A DNA stretch of 64,000 nucleotides from Citrobacter sp. R56 (GTDB lineage: Bacteria > Pseudomonadota > Gammaproteobacteria > Enterobacterales > Enterobacteriaceae), in the NCBI RefSeq assembly GCF_016811995.1, contig NZ_CP069159.1, forward strand, positions 248,001-312,000, in the 5' to 3' direction. A model generated the notes under the pieces. It was not told the DNA's origin. It ran no database searches and saw nothing but the letters and a program-made list of their open reading frames with translations. Below are positions 27,724-46,796 of the stretch, in pieces. Position 1 is the first letter of the stretch, and the number at the start of each line of letters is the position of its first letter. Both the position numbers and the translations under genes were made by a program.

Positions 27724-29693
27724 GCCAACTGGCCATCGGTAACGCCACGCCGCATGGCGCAACCTACGACGGTCATGGCGTTAACTTTACGCTCTTTTCG
27801 GTGAATGCCGCGCGCGTTGAACTGTGCGTTTTCGATGCGCAGGGGGGCGAGCAGCGTTATGAGCTTCCGGGGCGGAGCGGCGATGTCTGGCATGGTTATC
27901 TGGCCGATGCCAGGCCCGGCCTGCGTTACGGTTATCGTGTGTATGGTCCGTGGAAACCTGAACAGGGGTTGCTTTTCAATCCGGCGAAATTGCTGATTGA
28001 CCCTTATGCCCGCCGGGTGGAAGGCGAACTGAAAGATTATCCCGAGTTGCATGGCGGATATGACGCGCCGGATCGCCGTGACAGCGCCGCCTTCGCGCCA
28101 AAATGCGTGGTGGTGGCCGACCATTATGACTGGGAAGACGATGCCCCGCCGCGCACGCCGTGGGGCAATTCGGTGATCTACGAGGCGCACGTGAAGGGGC
28201 TGACGTATCTGCATCCGGGGATCCCGGAGGAGATACGCGGCACTTACAAGGCGCTTGGTCATCCGGTGATGGTGGCTTATTTCAAACAGTTGGGAATCAC
28301 CGCCCTGGAGCTGTTGCCGGTGGTGCATTTCGCCAGCGAACCGCGTTTACAACGGCTGGGGCTGTCGAACTACTGGGGCTATAACCCCATGGCGATGTTC
28401 TCGCTTCATCCGGCATATGCCTGCTCCCCGGAGACTGCGCTCGATGAATTTCGCGACGCGGTGAAAGCGCTGCATAAAGCCGGTATTGAAGTCATTCTCG
28501 ACATTGTTCTCAATCATAGTGCGGAGTTGGATCTCGACGGTCCGTTCTTCTCTCTGCGCGGAATCGACAACCGTAGCTATTATTGGATTAAGGAGGATGG
28601 TGATTACCACAACTGGACCGGCTGTGGTAATACGCTCAATTTAAGCCATCCCGGCGTGGTGGAGTATGCGTGCGAGTGCCTGCGTTACTGGGTTGAGACG
28701 TGCCATGTTGATGGTTTTCGTTTTGATCTGGCCTCCGTCATGGGGCGTACGCCTGAGTTTCGTCAGGATGCGCCGCTGTTTAACGCCATCAAAAACTGCC
28801 CGTTGCTTTCAAATATTAAGCTGATTGCTGAGCCATGGGATATTGGTGAAGGGGGATATCAGGTCGGTAATTTCCCGCCACCGTTTGCCGAGTGGAACGA
28901 TCATTTCCGCGACGCGGCCCGGCGTTTTTGGTTGCAACGCAATTTGTCTCCGGGTGATTTTGCGCAGCGTTTTGCCGCCTCCAGCGATGTATTTAAACGC
29001 AATGGCCGTAAACCCAGCGCAACAGTGAATCTGGTTACTGCCCATGACGGATTTACGATCAGAGACTGTGTTTGTTTCAATCAGAAACATAATGAGGCAA
29101 ACGGTGAGGAAAATCGCGACGGCACCAACAACAATTATAGTAACAATCATGGTAAAGAAGGATTAGGCGGTACGTTAGACCTGATTGAACGGCGGCGCGA
29201 CAGCATTCATGCCCTGTTGACGACGTTACTGCTCTCTCAGGGGACGCCGATGTTGCTTGCGGGCGATGAGCATGGTCACAGCCAGCATGGCAACAACAAC
29301 GCTTACTGCCAGGATAATGCCTTAACCTGGCTGGACTGGCAGCAGGCGAACAGTGGGTTAACCCTGTTCACTGCCGCGTTGATTCATCTTCGCCAGAAGA
29401 TCCCTGCGTTAACCCGGGATAGCTGGTGGGAAGAGAACGACGGCAATGTGCAGTGGCTTAATCAGTACGCACAACCCTTGAGTGCGGATGAGTGGCAAAA
29501 CGGACCGAAACAGATGCAAATCTTGCTGTCGGGTCGTTTTCTGATCGCAATAAACGCCACGCTTGAGGTAACAGATATCGTTTTACCTGAAGGGGAATGG
29601 CGCGCTATTCCTCCATTTGCTGGAGAGGATAATCCAGTGATTACGGCTATCTGGCAGGGACCTGCGCACGGACTGTGTGTGTTCCAAAGATGA
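27720..29693 (+). CDS. glgX: glycogen debranching enzyme
   Basis: Hydrolyses alpha-1,6 branches of limit dextrins left by glycogen phosphorylase. It has an N-terminal CBM48-like region and a GH13 domain with [14 protein letters not shown] (nucleophile Asp), [14 protein letters not shown] (acid Glu) and [11 protein letters not shown] (third Asp). It has 657 residues, as in E. coli. ATG overlaps the glgB stop. Confidence 0.97.
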   Translation: MSQLAIGNATPHGATYDGHGVNFTLFSVNAARVELCVFDAQGGEQRYELPGRSGDVWHGYLADARPGLRYGYRVYGPWKPEQGLLFNPAKLLIDPYARRVEGELKDYPELHGGYDAPDRRDSAAFAPKCVVVADHYDWEDDAPPRTPWGNSVIYEAHVKGLTYLHPGIPEEIRGTYKALGHPVMVAYFKQLGITALELLPVVHFASEPRLQRLGLSNYWGYNPMAMFSLHPAYACSPETALDEFRDAVKALHKAGIEVILDIVLNHSAELDLDGPFFSLRGIDNRSYYWIKEDGDYHNWTGCGNTLNLSHPGVVEYACECLRYWVETCHVDGFRFDLASVMGRTPEFRQDAPLFNAIKNCPLLSNIKLIAEPWDIGEGGYQVGNFPPPFAEWNDHFRDAARRFWLQRNLSPGDFAQRFAASSDVFKRNGRKPSATVNLVTAHDGFTIRDCVCFNQKHNEANGEENRDGTNNNYSNNHGKEGLGGTLDLIERRRDSIHALLTTLLLSQGTPMLLAGDEHGHSQHGNNNAYCQDNALTWLDWQQANSGLTLFTAALIHLRQKIPALTRDSWWEENDGNVQWLNQYAQPLSADEWQNGPKQMQILLSGRFLIAINATLEVTDIVLPEGEWRAIPPFAGEDNPVITAIWQGPAHGLCVFQR

Positions 29694-29710
29694 TAAAAAA
29701 GGAGTTAGTC

Positions 29711-31005
29711 ATGGTGAGTTTAGATAAAAACGATCGTTTAATGTTGGCGCGCCAGCTGCCATTGAAATCTGTTGCCCTGATCCTGGCCGGTGGCCGTGGT
29801 ACCCGTCTAAAAGACTTAACCAACAAACGCGCCAAGCCAGCCGTTCACTTTGGCGGCAAGTTCCGCATTATCGATTTTGCGTTATCCAATTGCATTAACT
29901 CTGGGATCCGCCGTATCGGCGTCATCACGCAGTATCAGTCCCATACCCTGGTGCAGCATATTCAACGCGGCTGGTCATTCTTCAGTGAAGAGATGAATGA
30001 GTTTGTTGACTTGCTGCCCGCTCAGCAAAGGATGCAGGGCGAAAACTGGTATCGTGGCACCGCAGATGCCGTCACCCAAAACCTGGACATCATTCGTCGC
30101 TATAAAGCGGAATATGTGGTGATCCTCGCGGGCGATCACATCTATAAGCAAGATTACTCTCGCATGCTGATAGACCATGTTGAGAAAGGGGCGCGTTGTA
30201 CCGTGGCATGTATGCCGGTGCCTATCGAAGAAGCCAGCGCGTTTGGCGTGATGGCTGTTGATGAGACCGACAAAATTATCGAGTTTGTGGAAAAACCGGC
30301 GAACCCGCCAGCGATGCCAAACGATCCGACCAGGTCCCTCGCCAGTATGGGCATCTATGTTTTTGATGCTGATTACCTCTATGAACTGCTGGCAGAAGAT
30401 GATGAGAATGACGCGTCCAGCCATGACTTCGGCAAAGATATTATTCCGAAAATTACCGAAGCTGGCCTGGCTTTTGCGCATCCATTCCCATTGTCCTGCG
30501 TGCAGTCAGACGCGGATGCCGAACCGTACTGGCGCGATGTTGGAACCCTGGAAGCATACTGGAAAGCCAACCTCGATCTGGCGTCTGTCACGCCTGAGCT
30601 CGATATGTACGACCAGGAATGGCCCATCCGTACGCACATGGAACCGTTGCCGCCCGCGAAATTTGTGCAGGACCGCTCCGGCAGTCACGGGATGACGCTC
30701 AACTCGCTGGTTTCCGGCGGCTGTATTATTTCCGGTTCGGTGGTGGTGCAGTCGGTTCTGTTCCCACGGGTAAGGGTGAATTCGTTCTGTAACATTGATT
30801 CGGCAGTCTTGTTGCCAGAAGTTTGGGTCGGGCGTTCCTGCCGTTTGCGCCGTTGCATCGTCGATCGCGCTTGTGTGATCCCGGAAGGCATGGTGATTGG
30901 TGAAAACGCGGAAGAGGATGCGCGTCGTTTTTACCGTTCAGAAGAAGGCATTGTGCTGGTCACGCGTGAGATGCTGCGCAAACTGCAGGTCAACCAGGAG
31001 CGATA

Positions 31006-31006
<1 letters not shown>
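29711..31006 (+). CDS. glgC: glucose-1-phosphate adenylyltransferase
   Basis: Makes ADP-glucose, the committed and allosterically controlled step of glycogen synthesis. The nucleotide-binding motif is [20 protein letters not shown]; the activator-site region is near the N-terminus, and a C-terminal left-handed beta-helix region follows. It has 431 residues from [18 protein letters not shown] at 29698-29703 gives the start; its GGA is where CsrA binds in E. coli glgC (known there, inferred here). Its stop overlaps the glgA ATG by one base. Confidence 0.97.
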
Positions 31007-34906
<3,900 letters not shown>

Positions 34907-34913
34907 TGAAGAA

Positions 34914-34937
34914 AGGCCCGGTAGTTTTACCGGGCCT
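34914..34937. terminator. stem-loop after glgP
   Basis: AGGCCCGGTA-GTTT-TACCGGGCCT is a perfect 10-base stem without a strong T run. A REP-like unit follows. Confidence 0.65.
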
Positions 34938-34956
34938 GCGGGTTAATGCCGTTCTG

Positions 34957-34987
34957 TAGGCCGGAAAAGCGAAGTCGCCATCCGGCC
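34957..34987. repeat. REP unit between glgP and glpD
   Basis: GGCCGGAAAAGCGAAGTCGCCATCCGGCC palindrome between the convergent genes. Confidence 0.7.
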
Positions 34988-34993
34988 TTTATA

Positions 34994-36502
34994 TTAAGAC
35001 GCTAACGACAGTTGGCGTTTATCTAGGTATTCCGCCAACCAGTGGGTGATGCGGGACTGCTGTTCAGCGTTGAGCCACATCCCTTCTTTGGTGCGACGCC
35101 ACAGCGCATCGTCTGCTCGGCGTACCCACTCGTGCTCGACCAGATACTTCAGCTCCGCTTCGTAGAATTCGTGACCGAAATCTTCACCTAAGTCCGCAAT
35201 CGACGTGGCTTCACCCAGAATCCATTCCGTGTTGCTGCCGTAGGTGCGCGAGTAGTGGCGTGCCAGCGATTCCGTCAGGAAAGGGTAGCGACGGCGCAGT
35301 TTTGCCGCATAATCTTCACGGTCATTGCCAATTTCGCCGCCTGGCAGGATGCACTCTTTGGTCCAGGCCGGGCCAATACCCTGATAGTAAGATGACAGTT
35401 TTTCCACTGCGTGTTCGGCCAGCTTACGGTAGGTGGTCAGCTTGCCGCCAAACACAGACAGCAGCGGGGCTTTGCCGTTTTCGTCGTGAATATCCAGCGT
35501 GTAGTCACGCGTGATGGCCTGTGGCGAATCGGATTCGTCATCACACAGCGGGCGTACGCCAGAGTAAGTCCAGACGATATCGTCGCGTCCCAGTTGTTTC
35601 TTAAAGTGCGCGTTGTAAACCTTCAGCAGGTAATTGATTTCACTTTCGTCAATTTTCACCGCTTTCGGGTCGCCATTATATTCAACGTCGGTGGTGCCGA
35701 TTATTGAGAACTCATCCATCCACGGGATCACAAACACAATGCGTTTGTCTTCGTTTTGCAGGATGTAAGCCTGCTTCTGCGTGTGGACGCGCGGCACCAC
35801 GATATGGCTGCCTTTGATCAGGCGGATACCGTACGGTGAAGGCAGATGCATACCGTCGTCGAAGAACTGTTTCACCCACGGGCCCGTCGCGTTAACCAGA
35901 CCACGCGCCTGCCAGCTGTATTTTTTGCCGGTATCGATGTCTTCCGCTTCTACTATCCACAATCCGTTTTCACGGCGGGCGGAGGTTGCGCGGGTACGGG
36001 TTAACACTTCACCCCCTTTGCGAACCACCATTTGGGCGTTTGCCAGAACCAGTCGCGCATCGTCTACCCAGCAGTCAGAATATTCGAAACCGCGCACGAT
36101 CTCAGGTTTCAGCACAGAATCTGCGCCAAAACGCAAACCGGTTGAACCAGGCAAACTGGTGCGTTTGCCCAGGTGATCGTACATAAAAAGACCTACGCGG
36201 ATCATCCATGCCGGACGCAGGTGCGGGCGGTGCGGCAGACGAAAACGCATCGGGAAGGCTATATGCGGTGCCATTTTCAACAGCACTTCACGCTCGGCCA
36301 GCGCTTCGCTGACCAGGCGGAATTCGTAGTGTTCCAGGTAGCGCAAGCCACCGTGGATGAGTTTAGAACTCGCAGAGGAGGTGGCGCAGGCTAAATCCTG
36401 CGCTTCCAGCATCAGCACGGATAAACCACGTCCAGCGGCGTCTGCCGCGATACCGGCACCGTTAATGCCCCCGCCTATCACAATCAGATCTTTGGTTTCC
36501 AT
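34994..36502 (-). CDS. glpD: aerobic glycerol-3-phosphate dehydrogenase
   Basis: Membrane-associated FAD enzyme that oxidises glycerol-3-phosphate to dihydroxyacetone phosphate and feeds electrons to the quinone pool. The N-terminal FAD motif is LIVIGGGINGAGIAADAAGR, followed by SSASSKLIHGGLRYLE and the C-terminal FAD segment FGGKLTTYRKLAEHA. It has 502 residues. It diverges from glpEGR, with a GlpR palindrome in between. Confidence 0.97.
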   Translation of the reverse strand: METKDLIVIGGGINGAGIAADAAGRGLSVLMLEAQDLACATSSASSKLIHGGLRYLEHYEFRLVSEALAEREVLLKMAPHIAFPMRFRLPHRPHLRPAWMIRVGLFMYDHLGKRTSLPGSTGLRFGADSVLKPEIVRGFEYSDCWVDDARLVLANAQMVVRKGGEVLTRTRATSARRENGLWIVEAEDIDTGKKYSWQARGLVNATGPWVKQFFDDGMHLPSPYGIRLIKGSHIVVPRVHTQKQAYILQNEDKRIVFVIPWMDEFSIIGTTDVEYNGDPKAVKIDESEINYLLKVYNAHFKKQLGRDDIVWTYSGVRPLCDDESDSPQAITRDYTLDIHDENGKAPLLSVFGGKLTTYRKLAEHAVEKLSSYYQGIGPAWTKECILPGGEIGNDREDYAAKLRRRYPFLTESLARHYSRTYGSNTEWILGEATSIADLGEDFGHEFYEAELKYLVEHEWVRRADDALWRRTKEGMWLNAEQQSRITHWLAEYLDKRQLSLAS

Positions 36503-36535
36503 GCTGCCCTCTTGCGCTTTCGTTATAGCTCAGAA

Positions 36536-36553
36536 ATGTTCGTTATCGAACAT
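36536..36553 (-). promoter_or_regulatory. GlpR operator in the glpD leader
   Basis: ATGTTCGTTATCGAACAT is an almost perfect 18-base palindrome matching the GlpR operator pattern. It lies 34-51 bases before the glpD ATG. Confidence 0.8.
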
Positions 36554-36599
36554 AATAGCAAAGAAACGCGCCATTGGTAACATCGAAAAAACATTTTAG

Positions 36600-36615
36600 A
36601 GTGATACATATAACA
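36600..36615 (-). promoter_or_regulatory. candidate CRP site between glpD and glpE
   Basis: AGTGA-TACATA-TAACA resembles TGTGA-N6-TCACA at eight of ten positions. Catabolite control of glpD is known in E. coli; this exact site is inferred. Confidence 0.4.
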
Positions 36616-36690
36616 TTATGGTGTTTCCCTGCCGTCTGAACGTACACTGGGCGTTACTATGGCTTACCGGCAATAAAAGAAAGAGAGTCT

Positions 36691-37017
36691 ATGGATCAGT
36701 TTGAATGTATTAACGTTGAAGAAGCTCACCAGAAACTGCATCACGGAAAAGCGGTACTGGTCGATATCCGTGATCCGCAAAGCTATGCAATGGGGCATGC
36801 GCCGCAAGCGTTTCATTTGACCAATGACACGCTGGGAACGTTTATGCGCGAGCATGACTTCGATAGCGTGGTGATGGTGATGTGCTACCACGGCAATAGC
36901 AGCAAAGGGGCGGCGCAGTATCTTCTCCAGCAAGGCTATGACGCGGTCTACAGTGTTGATGGCGGCTTTGATGCCTGGCACCGCCATTTTCCCTCAGAGG
37001 TGGCATACGGCTCGTAA
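36691..37017 (+). CDS. glpE: thiosulfate sulfurtransferase (rhodanese) GlpE
   Basis: Single-domain cytosolic rhodanese of 108 residues that transfers sulfane sulfur from thiosulfate, with thioredoxin or cyanide as acceptor. The active loop is CYHGNSS with Cys65. The start follows AAAGAGAG. First gene of glpEGR. Confidence 0.95.
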   Translation: MDQFECINVEEAHQKLHHGKAVLVDIRDPQSYAMGHAPQAFHLTNDTLGTFMREHDFDSVVMVMCYHGNSSKGAAQYLLQQGYDAVYSVDGGFDAWHRHFPSEVAYGS

Positions 37018-37061
37018 GCCTTTATACTGTCCTCTTTTGTGTGGACTAAGCGACAGCAACG

Positions 37062-37892
37062 ATGTTGATGATTACCTCTTTTGCTAACCCCCGCGTGGCG
37101 CAGGCATTTGTTGATTATATGGCGACGCAGGGCGTTATCCTGACGATTCAACAACATGACCAAAGCGACGTCTGGCTGGCGGATGAATCCCAGGCCGAGC
37201 GCGTCCAGGCGGAGCTGGCGCGATTCCTCGAAAACCCGGGCGATCCGCGTTATCTGGCGGCGAGCTGGCAGTCCGGTCATACCGACAGCGGACTCCACTA
37301 CCGCCGTTTCCCGTTTATTGCCACGCTGCGTGAACGGGCAGGTCCCGTTACCTGGCTTGTCATGGCGGCATGCATCCTGGTGTTTCTCGCGATGAACATC
37401 ATGGGCGATCAGAACGTGATGCTTTGGCTGGCCTGGCCGTTTGACCCGTCGCTGAAATATGAGTTCTGGCGCTATTTCACCCATGCGTTTATGCACTTCT
37501 CGCTGATGCACATTCTCTTTAACCTGCTGTGGTGGTGGTACCTTGGCGGGGCGGTCGAAAAACGTCTGGGCAGCGGCAAACTGGTCGTCATTACGGTGAT
37601 CAGCGCACTGCTGAGCGGCTATGTGCAGCAGAAATTTAGCGGTCCGTGGTTTGGCGGGCTTTCGGGTGTTGTTTATGCATTGATGGGTTATGTCTGGCTG
37701 CGCGGTGAACGCGATCCGCAAAGTGGTATATACCTTCAGCGTGGTTTGATTATTTTTGCGTTGATTTGGATAGTAGCCGGCTGGTTTGACGTGTTTGGGA
37801 TGTCGATGGCGAATGGCGCACACATCGCCGGGCTGGCGGTAGGTTTGGCAATGGCATTGGCTGATACGGTTAATGTGCGAAAACGAACATAG
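37062..37892 (+). CDS. glpG: rhomboid intramembrane serine protease GlpG
   Basis: Cleaves substrates within the membrane. A cytosolic N-terminal domain is followed by six helices. The catalytic Ser is in [12 protein letters not shown] (Ser201) and the His in [11 protein letters not shown] (His254); the HxxxN element is [14 protein letters not shown]. It has 276 residues, as in E. coli. It lies 44 bases after glpE and 18 before glpR. Confidence 0.96.
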   Translation: MLMITSFANPRVAQAFVDYMATQGVILTIQQHDQSDVWLADESQAERVQAELARFLENPGDPRYLAASWQSGHTDSGLHYRRFPFIATLRERAGPVTWLVMAACILVFLAMNIMGDQNVMLWLAWPFDPSLKYEFWRYFTHAFMHFSLMHILFNLLWWWYLGGAVEKRLGSGKLVVITVISALLSGYVQQKFSGPWFGGLSGVVYALMGYVWLRGERDPQSGIYLQRGLIIFALIWIVAGWFDVFGMSMANGAHIAGLAVGLAMALADTVNVRKRT

Positions 37893-37910
37893 AAATTCCA
37901 GGGAATCAGA

Positions 37911-38669
37911 ATGAAACAAACACAACGACATGACGCGATCATTGAACTGGTAAAAAAACAGGGATACGTCAGCACCGAAGAGCTGGTGGAGCATTTCTCC
38001 GTCAGCCCGCAGACGATTCGCCGCGATCTCAACGATCTGGCCGATCAAAACCTGATTCTGCGCCATCACGGTGGGGCGGCGCTGCCTTCCAGTTCCGTGA
38101 ACACGCCGTGGCACGATCGAAAAGCAACACAGACGGCGGAAAAAGAGCGTATCGCGCGTAAAGTCGCCACGCAAATACCGAATGGCTCCACGCTGTTTAT
38201 CGATATCGGTACAACGCCGGAAGCGGTCGCGCATGCGCTGCTGGACCACAGCAATCTGCGTATTGTGACCAACAACCTCAACGTGGCGAACACGCTGATG
38301 GTGAAAGAGGATTTTCGCATTATTCTGGCCGGCGGTGAGCTTCGCAGCCGTGATGGCGGGATCATTGGCGAAGCAACGCTCGATTTTATCTCTCAGTTCC
38401 GCCTCGATTTTGGCATTTTGGGGATCAGCGGCATCGACAGCGATGGCTCATTGCTGGAGTTTGATTATCACGAAGTACGCACCAAACGCGCGATCATTGA
38501 GAACTCACGTCACGTCATGCTGGTGGTGGATCACTCGAAGTTTGGTCGTAATGCGATGGTGAACATGGGCAGCATTAGCCTCGTCGATGCGGTCTATACC
38601 GATACCATGCCGCCCGCAGGCGTGATGCAGGTGATTGCCGAGCACCACATTCAGCTGGAGCTGTGTTAA
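37911..38669 (+). CDS. glpR: glycerol-3-phosphate regulon repressor GlpR (DeoR family)
   Basis: Represses glp operons and is released by glycerol-3-phosphate. The N-terminal DeoR helix-turn-helix is YVSTEELVEHFSVSPQTIRR, followed by the sugar-phosphate isomerase-like sensor domain. It has 252 residues. Its operator is visible at glpD. K-12 strains carry a glpR mutation; here the frame is intact. Confidence 0.96.
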   Translation: MKQTQRHDAIIELVKKQGYVSTEELVEHFSVSPQTIRRDLNDLADQNLILRHHGGAALPSSSVNTPWHDRKATQTAEKERIARKVATQIPNGSTLFIDIGTTPEAVAHALLDHSNLRIVTNNLNVANTLMVKEDFRIILAGGELRSRDGGIIGEATLDFISQFRLDFGILGISGIDSDGSLLEFDYHEVRTKRAIIENSRHVMLVVDHSKFGRNAMVNMGSISLVDAVYTDTMPPAGVMQVIAEHHIQLELC

Positions 38670-38674
38670 TGACG

Positions 38675-38758
38675 TTTGCCGGATGACGGCTAACGCCGGT
38701 CCGGCCTACAAAATCACCCGCCCTCGTAGGCCCGGTAAGCGTTAGCGCCACCGGGCAA
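38675..38758. repeat. REP pair between glpR and malT
   Basis: GCCGGATGACGGCTAACGCCGGTCCGGC and GCCCGGTAAGCGTTAGCGCCACCGGGC occupy nearly the whole 91-base gap between the convergent genes. Confidence 0.85.
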
Positions 38759-38760
38759 AA

Positions 38761-41472
<2,712 letters not shown>

Positions 41473-41590
41473 TCACTTCACTGTGAGGAAATGGGGGAAA
41501 ACGATTTTTTTTGCGCTTCGTAATTAATAGATATAAGGTCGGACAGAAACCGGTTTAATGCAAGTTAAGCGGACTTTTTGTGCTTCTGAA

Positions 41591-41606
41591 TTTGCACTCT
41601 GTCACA
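41591..41606 (-). promoter_or_regulatory. CRP site of the malT promoter
   Basis: On the minus strand TGTGACAGAGTGCAAA, matching the E. coli malT CRP site as I recall it (TGTGACACAGTGCAAA) with one change. It lies about 125 bases upstream of the malT ATG. Confidence 0.75.
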
Positions 41607-41986
41607 AATATAAATATATCTGGTTGGAAACTCACTTTTATCGTCTGAATGTGCGTGGGGACTGGATTGGCACCTCATTCTGGCTGTTTCAGAGCATGTC
41701 ATAAGCGCTGTATGGCGACTGCGGTTTTAATGAAAATCGTCATTTTCCCTGCATGAAAAATAAACATTTACGAAAGAGTGATAAATCAGGGGGTTATTTT
41801 AGGTTAGAAACTATTTCCGTATTTACATGTTCTTTCTAAATGATATTCCACAATTTTTCCTGGCCTCTGTTTATTCCCTTCGATAATGCGTAAAACAATA
41901 TATGGCTTGCAGGGATCTGTGTGGTCATTCTGAGCATTGACGGGTCATCGCACTATCGTTAAGTGGTGGCGATCACACTTTTATGC

Positions 41987-42030
41987 TCATCCCCACTACT
42001 CCTCCCCGCCTAATCCCCGGTGGGAGGAGG
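41987..42030 (+). promoter_or_regulatory. MalT box cluster of the malPQ promoter
   Basis: CTCATCCCC (41987-41995) and CTCCTCCCC (41999-42007) are inverted copies of GGGGATGAG and GGGGAGGAG. CCTAATCCCC (42009-42018) is a weaker third copy, and GGGAGGAGG (42022-42030) lies in direct orientation. These match the MalT box GGGGA(T/G)GAGG. Confidence 0.75.
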
Positions 42031-42082
42031 AAGGTCAACAACGAGCCAGGCAAACTAGCAATAACGTTGTTTTATTACCTGA

Positions 42083-44491
<2,409 letters not shown>

Positions 44492-44500
44492 GGAAACGCG

Positions 44501-46588
44501 ATGGAAAGCAAACGTCTGGATAATGCCGCGTTAGCGGCGGGGATCAGCCCCAATTATATCAATGCCCACGGTAAACCGCAGTCGATTGGCGCCGAAACCA
44601 AACGGCGTTTGCTTGACGCCATGCATCGCACCACCGCCGCCACGAAGGTGGCGGTGACACCCGTGCCAAATGTGATGGTGTATACCGCAGGCAAAAAGAT
44701 GCCGCTGGCGGTCGAAGGGAGTGGGGAGTTTACCTGGATACTGACCACCGAAGAGGGGGCGCAGCACAAAGGGCACGCCACGGGTGGCAAAGCATTTCAT
44801 CTTCCGGCAAAGCTGCCGGAGGGGTATCACTCGCTGACATTAACCCAGGGCGAACAGCGTTCGCACTGCCGGATCATTGTGGCGCCAAAGCGCTGCTACG
44901 AACCGCAGGCGCTGCTGACGGGCCAAAAGCTGTGGGGTGCATGTGTACAGCTCTACACCCTGCGTTCAGAGCTTAACTGGGGGATTGGCGATTTTGGCGA
45001 TCTCAAGGCCATGTTGGTAGACGTGGCGAAACGCGGTGGTTCCTTCATTGGATTGAATCCCATCCATGCGCTCTATCCGGCGAACCCCGAGAGCGCCAGT
45101 CCGTACAGCCCCTCTTCACGCCGCTGGCTGAACGTCATTTACATTGATGTGAATGCCGTAGAAGACTTCCGTCAGAGCGAAGAGGCGCAGGCGTGGTGGC
45201 AGAAACCTGCTACGCAGAAAGCACTGAAACAGGCGCGGGATGCCGAATGGGTGGATTACACCGCCGTGACGGCGCTGAAAATGACGGCGCTGCGTATGGC
45301 ATGGCGTGGTTTCACCGTTCGTGATGACGAGCAGATGGCTGAGTTTCGTCACTTTGTCGAACAGGAAGGCGAAAGCCTGTACTGGCAGGCAGCGTTCGAC
45401 GCGCTGCATGCTTATCAGGTGAAAGAGGACGCATTGCGCTGGGGCTGGCCGGTGTGGCCGAAGGCATATCAGTCGGTGGATTCTCCACAGGTCAAACAGT
45501 TCTGCGAACAGCATCAGGATGAGGTGGATTTCTATCTCTGGCTACAGTGGCTGGCGTATACCCAATTCGCCGCCTGTTGGCATACCAGCCAGGGATTCGA
45601 CATGCCGATTGGCCTGTATCGTGATCTGGCCGTGGGCGTCGCACAAGGCGGTGCGGAAACCTGGTGTGACCGGGAGCTGTATTGCCTGAAAGCCTCTGTC
45701 GGCGCGCCGCCGGATATCCTCGGCCCGCTCGGTCAGAACTGGGGATTGCCGCCAATGGATCCCCACATTATCACCGCGCGTGCCTATGAGCCGTTTATCG
45801 AGCTACTGCGCGCCAATATGCAAAACTGCGGCGCGCTGCGTATCGACCATGTGATGTCGATGCTGCGTTTGTGGTGGATCCCCTACGGTGAAACGGCGGA
45901 TCATGGCGCTTATGTCCATTATCCGGTGGACGATCTGCTCTCCATTCTGGCGCTGGAAAGTCAACGTAATCACTGTATGGTGATTGGCGAAGATTTGGGT
46001 ACCGTGCCGGTGGAGATCGTCAGCAAACTGCGTAATAGCGGCGTCTATTCTTACAAAGTCCTCTATTTTGAAAATGACCATGAGAAGACCTTTCGTGCGC
46101 CGAAAGCGTACCCGGAACAATCAATGGCTGTCGCGACGACGCATGACCTTCCTACGCTGCGTGGCTATTGGGACAGCGGCGATCTGACGCTCGGTAAAAC
46201 GCTGGGACTTTACCCGGATGAGGCGGTCCTGCGTGAGTTGTATCAGGATCGCGAGCAGGCGAAACAAGGTCTGCTGGATGCGTTGCACAAGTATGGCTGC
46301 TTGCCAAAACGCGCAGGGCATAAGGCATCGCTGATGTCGATGACGTCGACGCTTAATCGCGGCCTTCAGCGTTATATTGCAGACAGTAATAGCGCTTTAC
46401 TGGGGTTACAGCCGGAAGACTGGCTGGACATGGCGGAGCCGGTCAATATTCCGGGCACCAGCGAACAGTACAAGAACTGGCGGCGTAAACTGGCTATCCC
46501 TCTTGAACAGATGTTTGCTGATGATGAGGTGAACAAGCTGATTAAGGATCTGGATAAGCGGCGAAAAGCGGCAACGAAGAAGAAGTAA
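44501..46588 (+). CDS. malQ: 4-alpha-glucanotransferase (amylomaltase)
   Basis: GH77 enzyme that disproportionates maltodextrins, releasing glucose and longer chains for MalP. The catalytic acids are in LRIDHVMSMLR, VIGEDLGTVP and TTHDLPTLRG; the donor-site motif ESASPYSPSSRRWLN is present. It has 695 residues. AAGGAAACG precedes the ATG. Confidence 0.96.
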   Translation: MESKRLDNAALAAGISPNYINAHGKPQSIGAETKRRLLDAMHRTTAATKVAVTPVPNVMVYTAGKKMPLAVEGSGEFTWILTTEEGAQHKGHATGGKAFHLPAKLPEGYHSLTLTQGEQRSHCRIIVAPKRCYEPQALLTGQKLWGACVQLYTLRSELNWGIGDFGDLKAMLVDVAKRGGSFIGLNPIHALYPANPESASPYSPSSRRWLNVIYIDVNAVEDFRQSEEAQAWWQKPATQKALKQARDAEWVDYTAVTALKMTALRMAWRGFTVRDDEQMAEFRHFVEQEGESLYWQAAFDALHAYQVKEDALRWGWPVWPKAYQSVDSPQVKQFCEQHQDEVDFYLWLQWLAYTQFAACWHTSQGFDMPIGLYRDLAVGVAQGGAETWCDRELYCLKASVGAPPDILGPLGQNWGLPPMDPHIITARAYEPFIELLRANMQNCGALRIDHVMSMLRLWWIPYGETADHGAYVHYPVDDLLSILALESQRNHCMVIGEDLGTVPVEIVSKLRNSGVYSYKVLYFENDHEKTFRAPKAYPEQSMAVATTHDLPTLRGYWDSGDLTLGKTLGLYPDEAVLRELYQDREQAKQGLLDALHKYGCLPKRAGHKASLMSMTSTLNRGLQRYIADSNSALLGLQPEDWLDMAEPVNIPGTSEQYKNWRRKLAIPLEQMFADDEVNKLIKDLDKRRKAATKKK

Positions 46589-46593
46589 CAACC

Positions 46594-46622
46594 AAAACGC
46601 CGGGGCTTACCCCGGCGTTTTC
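46594..46622. terminator. bidirectional terminator after malQ
   Basis: AAAA-CGCCGGGG-CTTA-CCCCGGCG-TTTTC, an 8-base perfect stem with T runs on both strands. Confidence 0.88.
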
Positions 46623-46652
46623 TTATCTGTAGCGCGGGCCGATCGACATCGT

Positions 46653-46685
46653 TGTAGGCCGGATAAGGCAAAGCCGCCATCCGGC
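46653..46685. repeat. REP unit between malQ and gntT
   Basis: GGCCGGATAAGGCAAAGCCGCCATCCGGC palindrome. Confidence 0.75.
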
Positions 46686-46748
46686 AATGTTCCGTATCAC
46701 GTCTGATGGTGCTTCGTTTATCAGGCCTATACGGTGAACGCTAAGCAT

Positions 46749-46780
46749 AAAAAAAGCCGGGGATTTCCCCGGCTTTTTAG
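46749..46780 (-). terminator. terminator of gntT
   Basis: AAGCCGGGG-ATTT-CCCCGGCTT (46754-46775), with seven A residues on the plus strand giving the T run for the minus-strand transcript. Confidence 0.88.
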
Positions 46781-46796
46781 TCTGGAATGTGCGGTG

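Noticed and set aside
41972-41987. Possible CRP site before malP
   Set aside because: TCACA is preceded at the right distance by AGTGG, matching only three of five positions; malPQ is not known to need CRP directly.
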